Positions 25,509 through 37,720 are shown, counted from the stretch's first letter. The stretch: DNA of 55,861 nt from Bifidobacterium biavatii DSM 23969 (GCF_000741165.1 NZ_JGYN01000007.1:1-55861), one strand, 5' to 3'. A program made the numbers and translations. Notes: generated by a model not told the origin, from the letters alone.

Positions 25509-27899
25509 TCAGAACAATGGTTCCTGCCCTTGGTCCCGTTTGATGCGCAGCGTCCGCTCTTCGGCGATTTCGATGGCGCAGTCGACGAGCAGCGCCGGTC
25601 GGTGGCGGTTCAGGGAGTCGAAGGCGCCGGCTTCGATCAGCGCGCGGATCGCCCTTTCGTTCAGGCAATCGGACGGAATGCGGTGCAAAAAGTCCAGGAA
25701 GCCGATGAATGCTCCGCCGTGGCGGCGCGCGTCCACGATGTGTTCGGCCATGGTCTGCGACACCATGGGCACGGTGGACAGCCCCATCCGGATCCGTGTT
25801 CTGCCGTCCGCGTTCTTCTCCGGCATCGTTCGGTCCATGGATTCGTTAATGTCGACCGAAGCGGTGCCATAGCCCATGCTGCAGATCTCTTCGAGCACCA
25901 AGCGCTTCCTGCGTGCCGAATACGCGCATTCATCCATCAGACTCGACAGGAATTCGGCCGGGTAGGTCATCTTCACCCATCCGACCCTGACGACGAACGC
26001 CGACATGGCGACCGTTGCGTAATGCGTCGCGTTATTGCGGGCCATGAGAGCGACCAAATCTTCAAAACGGTCGACGGGATGCTCTTTGAACGCTCTGCCG
26101 CATGGTCCCTCCAGAAAGGGGATTCCTATGGTGTGGCCTCGTGCCAGGAAGCGAAGCGTATCTTGGGCGTGGACCCAGGCGTTACGGTCAGACCATGCCG
26201 CCGTCGTCGCGCCGGCCATGCGCAATGCGCGCGCCGCGACGGTCAGCTGCCAGGATTCCCTGACTTGCAGGATGGACAGTCCCATGCTGCGGCAGGACCG
26301 TACGTCAAGGGATGCGGCCGGTTCGTTGCCGATCTGCGTGACGGAGGTGATGCGCCGGAGCGACTCGCCGCTCAGTACGATCGTGTCGTTGGATGCGGAT
26401 CTGTATGCGAACAGTCGCTCCAGTCCCGAAATGATCGGCTTGAGATCGGTCCCGCCGTTGCCGGATCGGTCGCCGTATGCCGCCTCGATTGCAGTGATGG
26501 CCCGGTATCTTCCGTATTGCGCATACTCGGCGACCGGCAGCGCGTGGTCGTTTCCGTATCGGTTCCGCAGATGGTCGAGCACTGTTTTCATGCCACCGCG
26601 TCCTGTCGTCATGCTGATGGTGACGGGATGTGGCTGATCGTCGGTGTCGACGTCTTCGATATACGGCAGCCGGTACTGCAGGGGGGTGATCGTGGTGATG
26701 CCGAGCGCGTATGCGACCAGACTGTCGGCCCCATAGACCGGTCCTGTCAATATCCCGTTTTCGCGCAGTTGTCCGGTCGCGTCGGCCAAGGCAAGCAGGT
26801 AGTCTTCTATGCGCTGTTTGGCGATCGCCTCCAGCTCGTCGTCGATCCTGCGGCGGACGGCATCGGGGACGGAACGGTAGTTGTCGTTCAGCCACGCTTC
26901 GACGCGACCGGCGAGTTCTTCCTTGGCGCTCCTTGCCGCCACGCTCCGCACTCGAATGGTCGGCACGGGCATGTCGTTACTGGCTCGGGGCGACAGTCCC
27001 ACACCGAAGCAGCGCTCCGCCACGGCCAATGTGTTGTCGCATGCTTCGGGCACGTCCGCGAACAGCGCGCGCATCTCCTCGGCCGAACGCAGATGGTATC
27101 CGTCGCCGTCGAATCGGAATCGGTTCGGATCGCTCATCTTCTGTCCGCCACTGATGCAAAGCATCACGTCCTGCAGTGTCCTGTCCTCCGGCAGCGTTTG
27201 GTGCACATCCGCCGTGGCGACCAACGGCGCGTCGAGTTTCCTGGCCAGGACGAGCAGATCGTTACGCACCCGACGTTCGATCTCCAGCCCGTGGTCCATG
27301 AGCTCTATGTAGAAGTTCTCCTGTCCGAAGATGTCCTGGAGGTCACCGGCCTCGCGCAACGCCTCGTCGAACTGTCCCAGGCGGAGCCGAGTCTGGATCG
27401 CGCCCGACGGGCATCCGGATCCGCAGATCAGGCCCTTGGCGTGCGATGCGAGGGTTTCCCGATCTATACGAGGATATCCGGCGACTTTTCCTTCAAGATT
27501 GGCGATGGATGACGCTTCCATCATGTTGGCGAGTCCCTCGTCGGTTTCGGCCCAGAGCGTCAAATGGGTGAAGCGTCCGCCCCCGCCCACGTCGTCCGGG
27601 TTGCAGCGGCCCGGCCGCGACGTCTTGTCCCAGCTGACGCGCTCGGGATCGCTCCGATCGGTTCCCGGGGTCACATACGCCTCGAGACCCAGAATCGGAT
27701 AGACCCCGTGGCGGCGGCAGGCTTCCTGGAAGGCCATCAGGCCGTCGACGCTTCCGTAATCGGTTAGTCCGAGCGCCGGTTGTCCCAGGCGCGCCGCGGC
27801 TTGCGCCAGATCGTCGACCGTGGCCACGCCGTCAAGCATCGAGTACGAGCTGTGCACGTGGAGATGCACGAACTCCTTGCTTGTTGTCACGCGCTGCAT
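25509..27899 (-). CDS. DnaE-related PHP protein lacking the polymerase active site
   Basis: 796 aa; a full DNA polymerase III alpha subunit has about 1,170. The PHP domain (about residues 10-270) is well kept: His12, His14, Asp23, Glu73, His112, DHG at 202-204 and VATADVH ending at His233. One usual metal ligand His is replaced in TDYG (Tyr48). In the palm the normal GPGRGSAAGSLVAYALGIT has become GPVYGADSLVAYALGIT, and the PDIDIDF motif with two catalytic Asp has become HPVTISM (about 424-430). Finger-domain relics such as VDRFEDLVALMARNNA and RAIRALIEAGAFDSL remain, but the OB-fold and clamp-binding tail are missing. It is thus probably a non-polymerising PHP (nuclease or phosphatase?) protein. 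AAGGTGA precedes the ATG at 27899. Confidence 0.85.
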   Translation of the reverse strand: MQRVTTSKEFVHLHVHSSYSMLDGVATVDDLAQAAARLGQPALGLTDYGSVDGLMAFQEACRRHGVYPILGLEAYVTPGTDRSDPERVSWDKTSRPGRCNPDDVGGGGRFTHLTLWAETDEGLANMMEASSIANLEGKVAGYPRIDRETLASHAKGLICGSGCPSGAIQTRLRLGQFDEALREAGDLQDIFGQENFYIELMDHGLEIERRVRNDLLVLARKLDAPLVATADVHQTLPEDRTLQDVMLCISGGQKMSDPNRFRFDGDGYHLRSAEEMRALFADVPEACDNTLAVAERCFGVGLSPRASNDMPVPTIRVRSVAARSAKEELAGRVEAWLNDNYRSVPDAVRRRIDDELEAIAKQRIEDYLLALADATGQLRENGILTGPVYGADSLVAYALGITTITPLQYRLPYIEDVDTDDQPHPVTISMTTGRGGMKTVLDHLRNRYGNDHALPVAEYAQYGRYRAITAIEAAYGDRSGNGGTDLKPIISGLERLFAYRSASNDTIVLSGESLRRITSVTQIGNEPAASLDVRSCRSMGLSILQVRESWQLTVAARALRMAGATTAAWSDRNAWVHAQDTLRFLARGHTIGIPFLEGPCGRAFKEHPVDRFEDLVALMARNNATHYATVAMSAFVVRVGWVKMTYPAEFLSSLMDECAYSARRKRLVLEEICSMGYGTASVDINESMDRTMPEKNADGRTRIRMGLSTVPMVSQTMAEHIVDARRHGGAFIGFLDFLHRIPSDCLNERAIRALIEAGAFDSLNRHRPALLVDCAIEIAEERTLRIKRDQGQEPLF

Positions 27900-27969
27900 T
27901 GTTGTCACCTTGCCTTTATCGGGAAATCATCTGCGGTGTTCCCCATCATCGGCGAGCCAAGAGTAAGCG

Positions 27970-27983
27970 GGTAGATATCTACC
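27970..27983. promoter_or_regulatory. palindromic operator copy 1 (GGTAGATATCTACC)
   Basis: A perfect 14-base palindrome 71 bases upstream of the dnaE-like start. The same arms recur at 28217-28232, next to the WYL gene. It is the probable binding site of the WYL regulator. Confidence 0.65.
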
Positions 27984-28206
27984 TCATAGGCATGTCGTGC
28001 CGGACCGGAGACGGAAGATTCGCGTTGGCTGCCGAACGGTCGTCAGCGAGGGATGCATCGGGAACGCGGCGATATTGCCGGCTGGAGCAGGCGATAACGG
28101 CCTGATCGGGATATACATGGCGTTGCCCGGGGCGCATTGGAGCTTGGACAGGATGATCCGTGCCCCCGGCAGGTTTTGCCTGCGACGTGAGGCGGGACGG
28201 AAGCCG

Positions 28207-28212
28207 TACAAT
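28207..28212 (+). promoter_or_regulatory. -10 box TACAAT of the WYL regulator gene
   Basis: The predicted start (about 28219) falls inside operator copy 2, so a bound repressor would block initiation. The -35 is poor. Confidence 0.5.
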
Positions 28213-28216
28213 AAGT

Positions 28217-28232
28217 GGGTAGATTTCTACCC
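28217..28232. promoter_or_regulatory. palindromic operator copy 2 (GGGTAGA-TT-TCTACCC)
   Basis: Seven-base perfect arms around two central T. It matches copy 1 at 13 of the 14 core positions and sits over the WYL gene's expected transcription start. The rest of the 398-base intergenic region (27900-28297) shows no gene I can support. Confidence 0.65.
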
Positions 28233-28297
28233 GTCAGTCTGATGCTGTTGTGTGTTGACGGTGCCGTGACAACGATCATGTCGGAAGGAATGCGCCA

Positions 28298-29347
28298 ATG
28301 GAGAAGGAAAAGGCCGGCAGTGGCGCCGCCCGTTCGGAGGTGGGCCTCGGAATTCTTGAACTGCTTGACGAGCACACGGATCGTGAGCACGGGGTTACGG
28401 CCGCGTGGCTCGCCGATCGGCTCGGCGTAACCGTGAAAACGGTTCGGGGTCACCTGTACGCCCTGCGAGAGATGCGTCCGTTCGGTCGCAGGGTGGATCG
28501 CATCGAACGGGGTGATCTCAAGCATGCCGAAAGCCCGGATCCGCGTCCCGGCTGGTACGTCGAGCCCGTGTTCGACGCGGCGCAGATGCGCTTGCTCGCC
28601 GACGGTGCCGCCCTGTCGCGTTCGGACGGCGAGTACCTGCAGGATCTCATCGCCAGGATCTACGCGTTCGCGGGCCGATCCCGGCAGCTGGGCGTGCGCG
28701 GGTCGCTGCCGACGCCGAGGCATTACAATCGTGAGTTCCTCAGCAACATCGAACGGTTGAACGATGCCATCGCGCACGAGCGTCGTGTTCGGTTCCGTTA
28801 CTGCACGTATGACGTTAGCGGCGAGCTCGTGCCTCGTCTCGGACCGGACGGCAAGCCGAGGGAGTATACGGCCGATCCGTATGATCTGCGTTACAAGAAC
28901 GAGAAGTACTATCTCATCTGCCATTTGGGCGCGTATGACAAGCTGTCCTATTTGCATGTCGAGCGTATCCGCGACCTGACCGTCGACGGCGAGGACCATA
29001 CGCTGGAGCGCACGTTCGACAGTTTTAGGGACGAGCACGGCGATCCCATTGATCTGACGGCGTTCCTGGCGGAACGGCCTTATCCGTCGCCCGGACCGGC
29101 GATTCCGGTGCGGTTGCGGGTCGAGGGCGGGCTAGAGCCGGTGTTCGACTGGTTTCCCGACGCCAAGGCCACCCGGGTTGGCGACGATGTGTATGAGGTG
29201 ACCGTCAAAGCGACGCCGTGGGCCACGATCTGGTGGGCGTTGCAGTACACCACCAGCGAGGTGCGCATCACCGTGCTGGAACCGCAGTCAATCCGCGACG
29301 AACTGCGCAGAGCTGGCTACATCCTGCTCGACCGCTATGAACGCTGA
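28298..29347 (+). CDS. WYL domain transcriptional regulator
   Basis: 349 aa. An N-terminal winged helix (about residues 30-62, VTAAWLADRLGVTVKTVRGH) is followed by the WYL domain (about 160-230). The WYL core reads ADPYDLRYKNEKYYLICH, and a C-terminal domain (about 265-345) follows, ending in RRAGYILLDRYER. WYL proteins often sense nucleic acid or nucleotide ligands and commonly control phage defence genes. It is divergent from the dnaE-like gene and converges on the DUF262 operon. Two matching palindromes flank the intergenic region. GGAAGGA lies before the ATG at 28298. Confidence 0.88.
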   Translation: MEKEKAGSGAARSEVGLGILELLDEHTDREHGVTAAWLADRLGVTVKTVRGHLYALREMRPFGRRVDRIERGDLKHAESPDPRPGWYVEPVFDAAQMRLLADGAALSRSDGEYLQDLIARIYAFAGRSRQLGVRGSLPTPRHYNREFLSNIERLNDAIAHERRVRFRYCTYDVSGELVPRLGPDGKPREYTADPYDLRYKNEKYYLICHLGAYDKLSYLHVERIRDLTVDGEDHTLERTFDSFRDEHGDPIDLTAFLAERPYPSPGPAIPVRLRVEGGLEPVFDWFPDAKATRVGDDVYEVTVKATPWATIWWALQYTTSEVRITVLEPQSIRDELRRAGYILLDRYER

Positions 29348-29441
29348 TCGCTCGCCGAGTCCCGCCGATCGTCTCGGCGGAGGGGAAAAACAGGGTCCTT
29401 CCAAGTCCGTGCGGAAACCGTGCGGAGCATGTCTGCAGGAT

Positions 29442-31865
29442 TTATCCCTGATGATTCCTGGACCATGATTCGTTGTCGTCGAACGGGGTCTCGCGGAGCA
29501 ACAGTTCGAGCAGGCGTTCGAAGCGAAGCGTCTCCCGGCTGATTTCGTCGCCGCCCCATGTTCCGCGTCGTCTGGCGATGGCTGCCATGTACTGGAATTT
29601 CAGGCTTTGCGAGGATCGTTTCGACGGGCCGTCGAATTCGCTGATCTTGCTCATGGCGGACAGGTTGTTCCGTCGGGAGTTTTCCCTGCGCGTCATCATG
29701 CACAGGTTGCCGATCTCGTCCACGTTGTCGACGGGGTCGGCGTTCTCTGGGTGCTGCGGGGAGAAATGCTCCACGGAATCCCAGTAATGGAACCTGTAGT
29801 CCGTGGGCGAGAATCCGGCAGAATCCCCGTGCAATGTCCGGAACCATGCCATCAGCCCGTTTCTAGCTCCGGTCCGATCCGGCATGCCCACGGCAACTCC
29901 CGCGGAAACGCCGTCAGAACCGTCGGCGGAATCCTCGTCGGGAACGTTGCCCGACAGGACCCACAGCACGTAGTCGATGTAGTTCAGCACGATCCACGGC
30001 GTCCCCTGCCCCAAACGGGCGACGTTGGCGATCGTCGTGCGGTCTACGATGCTTTCGGACGGACTCTCGTCGTCTTCGCCGCGGCGCGCGCCTTTCCGCA
30101 CGGCATCCGCGAAACGGCGATGAGCGTACCGCTGCAACGCGCGCAGGAATTCGTTTCCGTCGGGACGGGCGCTGTTACCCGCTGCCGTATCAGTCTGGTT
30201 GAGCAGAATGTCCAGCATTGTTGAGACGAAACCTTTGGCGGATTGCGCCGTATACGTGACCTGGAACATGGATTGCAGGGTGCGTATCCGGTCGTTGAGC
30301 GTGCCGTCAATCTCCTCGTCGGAATCGCCGTTTTCGTCGTCGTTCCCGGCGAAGGAGCTCACGTACGCGTATGAGAAACCGTTCCTGCCGGAGCGTTTCC
30401 CGTATCGCCGGTAGCGTCGCAGGCTCCACTGCACGTCGTCTTCCGCAACGGAGTCCGTGTCTTCGGTCCGGATCACGTAGTTGTCGAACAGGAAACGGCA
30501 GCGCAGCAGGTGCGCGGCGAACCGCTTCACCATGGCTGACTGTGCGTCCCCGCCGTGTCCGGCAGGAAACGCCTTGCGAAAGAAACCGATCAGGTTCTTG
30601 TCGTCCAGGCTGATATCGTCAGGTTGCGCTCCGGCGGTAACCTGATCGTCGACGGAATGCAGGAACAGCCGCAGCACGATGAGCAGAAACGTGGGAAAAC
30701 GGACGATGGAACGGTACCGGCTTCCGTCTTCGCCTGTGTGCGGCGCTTCGGCCTGCTCGCGCTCGACGTCGGCGGTCGCGTCGGGGGACTCCAGCACATC
30801 CCGCAGCGTCTCCTCCCGAGGGAAGTCAATGCGTCTCGAATTGGCGCGTGTCGGAACGGCCGGTTCGGCATGTGCTTGTCCTAACCCATTGCGGATCGAC
30901 ACGTTCCGTACTGAACCGTCTCGTACTGAACCATCAGACTCCCGTTCGGGACCGTCCGGCTGTCGTTCGGCGACCAACGCCCTTTCGAGAGACGTGAAGT
31001 CGAGGCAATCCGGTTGTGGAGTGCACCAGTCGTCGCCGAACAGACGGCCGCGAACCGACGGCGGAATGGAGGACTGCACGTACCGATTCATGTCGGCGCA
31101 AGCGTCCCATATCGTCGCGAACGCGGTGCGGGCGTCCGTATCGTCGGACAGACGGGACATGAGCATTGCCTTGACGACCTCGTGATGCCGAAGCTGTTCG
31201 CCGCGCGTGTTCATGATCTCGAAATAGTGGTTGAGATCGGTGTCCTCCGGCAGTTCGGAACGGAACACGATCACGTTGCAGAACAGGAACCGCAAATACG
31301 CTTCCCGTTCGGCGTCGCCGATGCCGCCGGAATGCTTCAGCCATACCCGAATGGTCTCGTATCCGGCGATGATGCCGGCGCAGGGGACTGCAAACCTGTC
31401 GACGAGCCTGTCGAACTCCTGGTCCGTCTTCTTGCCGTTGTCGGCGGCCTGCGGATCGTGGCCTAGCGATCCCAGCGCCTCGAGAAGCCGGGTTGACTCC
31501 TCTCTGCAGTCAAACCGCAGCATTCCTGCTGGAGGCTCGGGAAGAAAACCGTATCCCCACAGGCGTTCCGCCACGCACCGGATCAGGAACAGCGTGGTCA
31601 ATCGTTGCTGGCCGTCGACCACCTCGTATTCATCTCGATGGGCGGTGCCGGAGCCCTGCGTCTTATGGACGACCAAGCTGCCGATATAGTATCGGGTGCG
31701 GTCGGTGTGTTGCGCCGACGCCCTGAACATGTCCCGCACGTCGTCGAGCAGCTGTTCGATCTCGCGTTTACCCCACGCGTATTCGCGCTGGTAGATGGGA
31801 ATGACATATCGTGAGCCGCTGTCTCCCAACAGTTGGCCGATGGAAAGCCGTTCGTCGCCGTTCAT
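29442..31865 (-). CDS. DUF262-DUF1524 protein, GmrSD-like putative restriction nuclease
   Basis: 807 aa. The N-terminal DUF262 (GmrS-like, ParB/Srx-related NTPase) domain shows IPIYQREYAWGKREIEQLLDD and DGQQRLTTLF (DGQQR at 84-88). The sequence NTRGEQLRHHEVVKAML follows later. The C-terminal DUF1524 (GmrD-like HNH) nuclease domain shows EHFSPQ (His700), then EIGNLCMMTRRENS. The middle has low-complexity Asp/Glu/Ser-rich inserts. GmrSD enzymes use NTP to cut modified phage DNA. The ATG at 31865 overlaps the upstream gene's stop as ATGA, so the two are translationally coupled. The longer frame upstream to 31967 lies inside that gene and is rejected. Confidence 0.88.
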   Translation of the reverse strand: MNGDERLSIGQLLGDSGSRYVIPIYQREYAWGKREIEQLLDDVRDMFRASAQHTDRTRYYIGSLVVHKTQGSGTAHRDEYEVVDGQQRLTTLFLIRCVAERLWGYGFLPEPPAGMLRFDCREESTRLLEALGSLGHDPQAADNGKKTDQEFDRLVDRFAVPCAGIIAGYETIRVWLKHSGGIGDAEREAYLRFLFCNVIVFRSELPEDTDLNHYFEIMNTRGEQLRHHEVVKAMLMSRLSDDTDARTAFATIWDACADMNRYVQSSIPPSVRGRLFGDDWCTPQPDCLDFTSLERALVAERQPDGPERESDGSVRDGSVRNVSIRNGLGQAHAEPAVPTRANSRRIDFPREETLRDVLESPDATADVEREQAEAPHTGEDGSRYRSIVRFPTFLLIVLRLFLHSVDDQVTAGAQPDDISLDDKNLIGFFRKAFPAGHGGDAQSAMVKRFAAHLLRCRFLFDNYVIRTEDTDSVAEDDVQWSLRRYRRYGKRSGRNGFSYAYVSSFAGNDDENGDSDEEIDGTLNDRIRTLQSMFQVTYTAQSAKGFVSTMLDILLNQTDTAAGNSARPDGNEFLRALQRYAHRRFADAVRKGARRGEDDESPSESIVDRTTIANVARLGQGTPWIVLNYIDYVLWVLSGNVPDEDSADGSDGVSAGVAVGMPDRTGARNGLMAWFRTLHGDSAGFSPTDYRFHYWDSVEHFSPQHPENADPVDNVDEIGNLCMMTRRENSRRNNLSAMSKISEFDGPSKRSSQSLKFQYMAAIARRRGTWGGDEISRETLRFERLLELLLRETPFDDNESWSRNHQG

Positions 31866-33811
31866 TGCTTCGCCTCGCCGTTCATGTTCTCTTCGTCGAT
31901 AATGCCTGCGATTTCGTCTATCAAATTGCCTTGCCCGTGACCGTCCAATCCGTCGGCCCTCCACCATGCTCCCGATGCTGACTGAGTGACGATGCCCATG
32001 GATTTCAAAGTCTCGTAGATTCCCGCCGCAGGCACGCCCAATTGGGCGAACTTGATGATGAGGCGCCTGGTCGACTGACCGGCATCGGCGTCTTGAGCAT
32101 CCAACCGTTCGGCCTGCTCGGAGCGCTCCGGCGATGGTCCCGGCTCCCGTTCCGGACGCGGCGCGAGATAACGTTGCCTATACCAGTCGCAGAACGGTTT
32201 GAGGCTGCTGTCTTTATTGCTTTTCGCGTTCCGCGCCCGATCGGCGATGTTGCTTTCAGACGCGTCGGCAATGGCGAAGCCGGGAAACCCGTCGGCCGAG
32301 TAGGTCGTCGTCAGTGTCCGGAACGGGTTCTTCAATCGCATCTCCCCGTCCCGCCACAAATCGTCTGCAAGCACGTAACGGTTGACGGAGTCGAACGACA
32401 CCGATCCGCGGTTCATTCTCATCAGCGACGCGTAGCGTGCGATGCTGTCCAGCGGGGCGTCAAGATCGGCCGTGCCGAACCGGTCGGCATACGCCAGCAG
32501 CAGGCAGTCGAACAGTGTTTTCGCCCATTTCAGCCGCCCGTGCCGTCCTCCGCACCGCTGCACGATGCGCTCGAACTCGTGGATCAGGGAATCGCGGGAC
32601 AGCGAACGATCGCCGTTCTGTTCGCCGTCCCCTTCGTCGTCCTTGGCGGATACTCCCAATATCCGCAGCCGTCGGCACAGGTCGTAGTAGTGGCGGGCGA
32701 ATTCGAAAAACGAACGCCCGTTGATCATCGGCTGGTTGATCTGGTAGGGGAACGCAAGCCGTTCGGCCACGCCGGATCTGGCTAGTGCGCCGCGTAGTAG
32801 CGCGTCCTCGTCCACCAGGCTCTTCGCATACAGGAACACCTTGGCCCAGTTGTCGCCGGCATGGTCCTCGCTTAGGCGAATGCCCTTGAACATGTCGATC
32901 TCGTTCGCGGTGAACCCGTGTTCGTCGACGGATTCGCCGGCGCTCCACTTGCGGATGCGGTACAGGCAGTCGGCGAACATACGCTGCATGTCTTCGGCCG
33001 GTATGGACTCCCAGTCGCGGACGACCTGCATCTCCTCCCCGGGGGAGACGCCGTCCCGTTCCATTTCGCGGATGTGGAACGCCTTGAGCAGGTCTGTGGG
33101 GTCGAGCGCCTTGCCGCGCGCGTTCTGCGAGTCGAACAATTGGAACGCCTCGTCGAGCCGGTGCACGACGATGACCGTGACGGTGCACTTGTCCAGCAAC
33201 GCCTTGCGCATCCGGCTCCGCTCGTCCGCGTCGAACCGTCCGAGCAGGCGGACGGCTGTGCGGTGGTTGTCCAGAATGTTGCGCCTGCCGGTCCGCGAGC
33301 CGTTGCGCAGGACCAGATTGTCGCCGTACCGCGCGGTTTCCTCCGCTGCTTTCGCGCCGGCGCCGACGGGATTCCTCCCGTCGAGTTCGCTCATCGCCGC
33401 AAGCAGCAGGATGAACGTGACGATGCGCTGCTGCCCGTCCACGATATCGATGCCGGGAGCTGCCGGCGGATCGTCGTCGGCGGTGCTGTCGGCTGAGCCG
33501 TTGTCGGGAACGTCTCCGTTGCCGCTGACGCGATCGTCGCAGAGAATGACCGTGCCGATGCGGTATTCGTCATGGTCGAGCGCGAACGCGCGTATGTCGT
33601 CGATCAGTTCCCCGACGTTCTGTTCGGTCCACGTGTACGGCCGCTGATAGTCGGGGACGACGAGACGGCGACGTCCGGCCGGCAGCACGGCGCGCAGGTC
33701 GCCGGACAGCAGGTCGCGGACGGAAACGTTCACCGACCGGGCATCGTCGTCCGGCACCGGCCGATTGTTTCCCGATACGTTCCCGGAACCTTCAGACTGG
33801 TCGAACCCCAT
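31862..33811 (-). CDS. DUF262 protein without a DUF1524 nuclease domain
   Basis: 649 aa. The DUF262 domain is clear: VPDYQRPYTWTEQNVGELID (about 52-71), VDGQQRIVTF (DGQQR at 125-129) and FDSQNARGKALDPTDLLKAF. The C-terminal region lacks the HxxP...GNL pattern of DUF1524; it has SSLKPFCDWYRQRY and a final ~80 residues resembling a small helical module. It is the first gene of a two-gene operon with the DUF262-DUF1524 gene (4-base overlap) and may act as its regulatory or recognition partner. GAGG lies 5 bases before the ATG at 33811. No other defence gene (methylase, helicase) lies in the operon. Confidence 0.85.
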   Translation of the reverse strand: MGFDQSEGSGNVSGNNRPVPDDDARSVNVSVRDLLSGDLRAVLPAGRRRLVVPDYQRPYTWTEQNVGELIDDIRAFALDHDEYRIGTVILCDDRVSGNGDVPDNGSADSTADDDPPAAPGIDIVDGQQRIVTFILLLAAMSELDGRNPVGAGAKAAEETARYGDNLVLRNGSRTGRRNILDNHRTAVRLLGRFDADERSRMRKALLDKCTVTVIVVHRLDEAFQLFDSQNARGKALDPTDLLKAFHIREMERDGVSPGEEMQVVRDWESIPAEDMQRMFADCLYRIRKWSAGESVDEHGFTANEIDMFKGIRLSEDHAGDNWAKVFLYAKSLVDEDALLRGALARSGVAERLAFPYQINQPMINGRSFFEFARHYYDLCRRLRILGVSAKDDEGDGEQNGDRSLSRDSLIHEFERIVQRCGGRHGRLKWAKTLFDCLLLAYADRFGTADLDAPLDSIARYASLMRMNRGSVSFDSVNRYVLADDLWRDGEMRLKNPFRTLTTTYSADGFPGFAIADASESNIADRARNAKSNKDSSLKPFCDWYRQRYLAPRPEREPGPSPERSEQAERLDAQDADAGQSTRRLIIKFAQLGVPAAGIYETLKSMGIVTQSASGAWWRADGLDGHGQGNLIDEIAGIIDEENMNGEAKQ

Positions 33812-33882
33812 CGCACCTCATCTTTCCTGTGTTCGTCGCGGCATACGTCGCCGCAGGCCTATGGCGTCGAGCGCTTGCTTGT

Positions 33883-33888
33883 ATCCTA
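33883..33888 (-). promoter_or_regulatory. possible -10 box TAGGAT for the DUF262 operon
   Basis: Read on the minus strand, TTTGCG lies 16 bases upstream of TAGGAT, and the DUF262 ATG is about 70 bases downstream. The match is moderate. Confidence 0.3.
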
Positions 33889-33911
33889 CCCGCCGATTCT
33901 GGAGCGCAAAC

Positions 33912-33926
33912 GGGAACATCGTTCCC
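33912..33926. promoter_or_regulatory. inverted repeat GGGAAC-ATC-GTTCCC before the DUF262 operon
   Basis: Six-base perfect arms just upstream of the possible -35 of the DUF262 operon, and about 70 bases upstream of the rpoB -35 on the other strand. It is a candidate operator for an unknown regulator and is unlike the WYL palindrome. Confidence 0.35.
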
Positions 33927-33984
33927 TCGATCTCACGGGGCGTGATCGTCATCGGCATGTGGCGACACGCGGCGTTACTCAACA

Positions 33985-34013
33985 TTGCTCAACGTTCGCA
34001 ATTGTGCTATCAT
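33985..34013 (+). promoter_or_regulatory. rpoB promoter (TTGCTC, 17 bp, TATCAT)
   Basis: -35 at 33985-33990 and -10 at 34008-34013 with ideal spacing. The leader to the rpoB start is about 137 bases. The rest of 33812-34156 holds the DUF262 control sites and no gene. Confidence 0.65.
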
Positions 34014-34156
34014 TCAATGTTTGCGTATATGCATGTCATATGGCGGGCATGCTGACAAAGACGAAGCGCCCGCAATTCTAGGCATATGGCGGCCTGCAAG
34101 GCGCTTGTCGTGGAACAACAGTATCGAACGAACAAGCGAGCGATAAGGAACGTCCA

Positions 34157-37720
<3,564 letters not shown>

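Noticed and set aside
25470..27512. A 680-codon plus-strand open frame opposite the dnaE-like gene
   Set aside because: The minus-strand frame shows DnaE/PHP motifs along its whole length. The plus-strand frame shows none and has no ribosome site.
27900..28297. Short open frames in the dnaE-like/WYL intergenic region (for example 27997-28242)
   Set aside because: They have no ribosome site, no recognisable motif, and span the operator and promoter.
29362..29380. Hairpin CCGCCGA-TCGTC-TCGGCGG between the WYL gene and the DUF262 operon as a terminator
   Set aside because: The stem is only 7 bases and no T-run follows on either strand, so it is not scored as a terminator.
31866..31967. An extended N-terminus for the DUF262-DUF1524 protein
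   Set aside because: The extra residues are Arg-rich, lie inside the upstream gene, and have no start site. The ATGA overlap at 31862-31865 is the normal coupled start.
33912..33926. GGGAACATCGTTCCC as a LexA (SOS) box
   Set aside because: The actinobacterial LexA site has GAAC and GTTC separated by four bases; here the spacing is three and the flanks do not fit.
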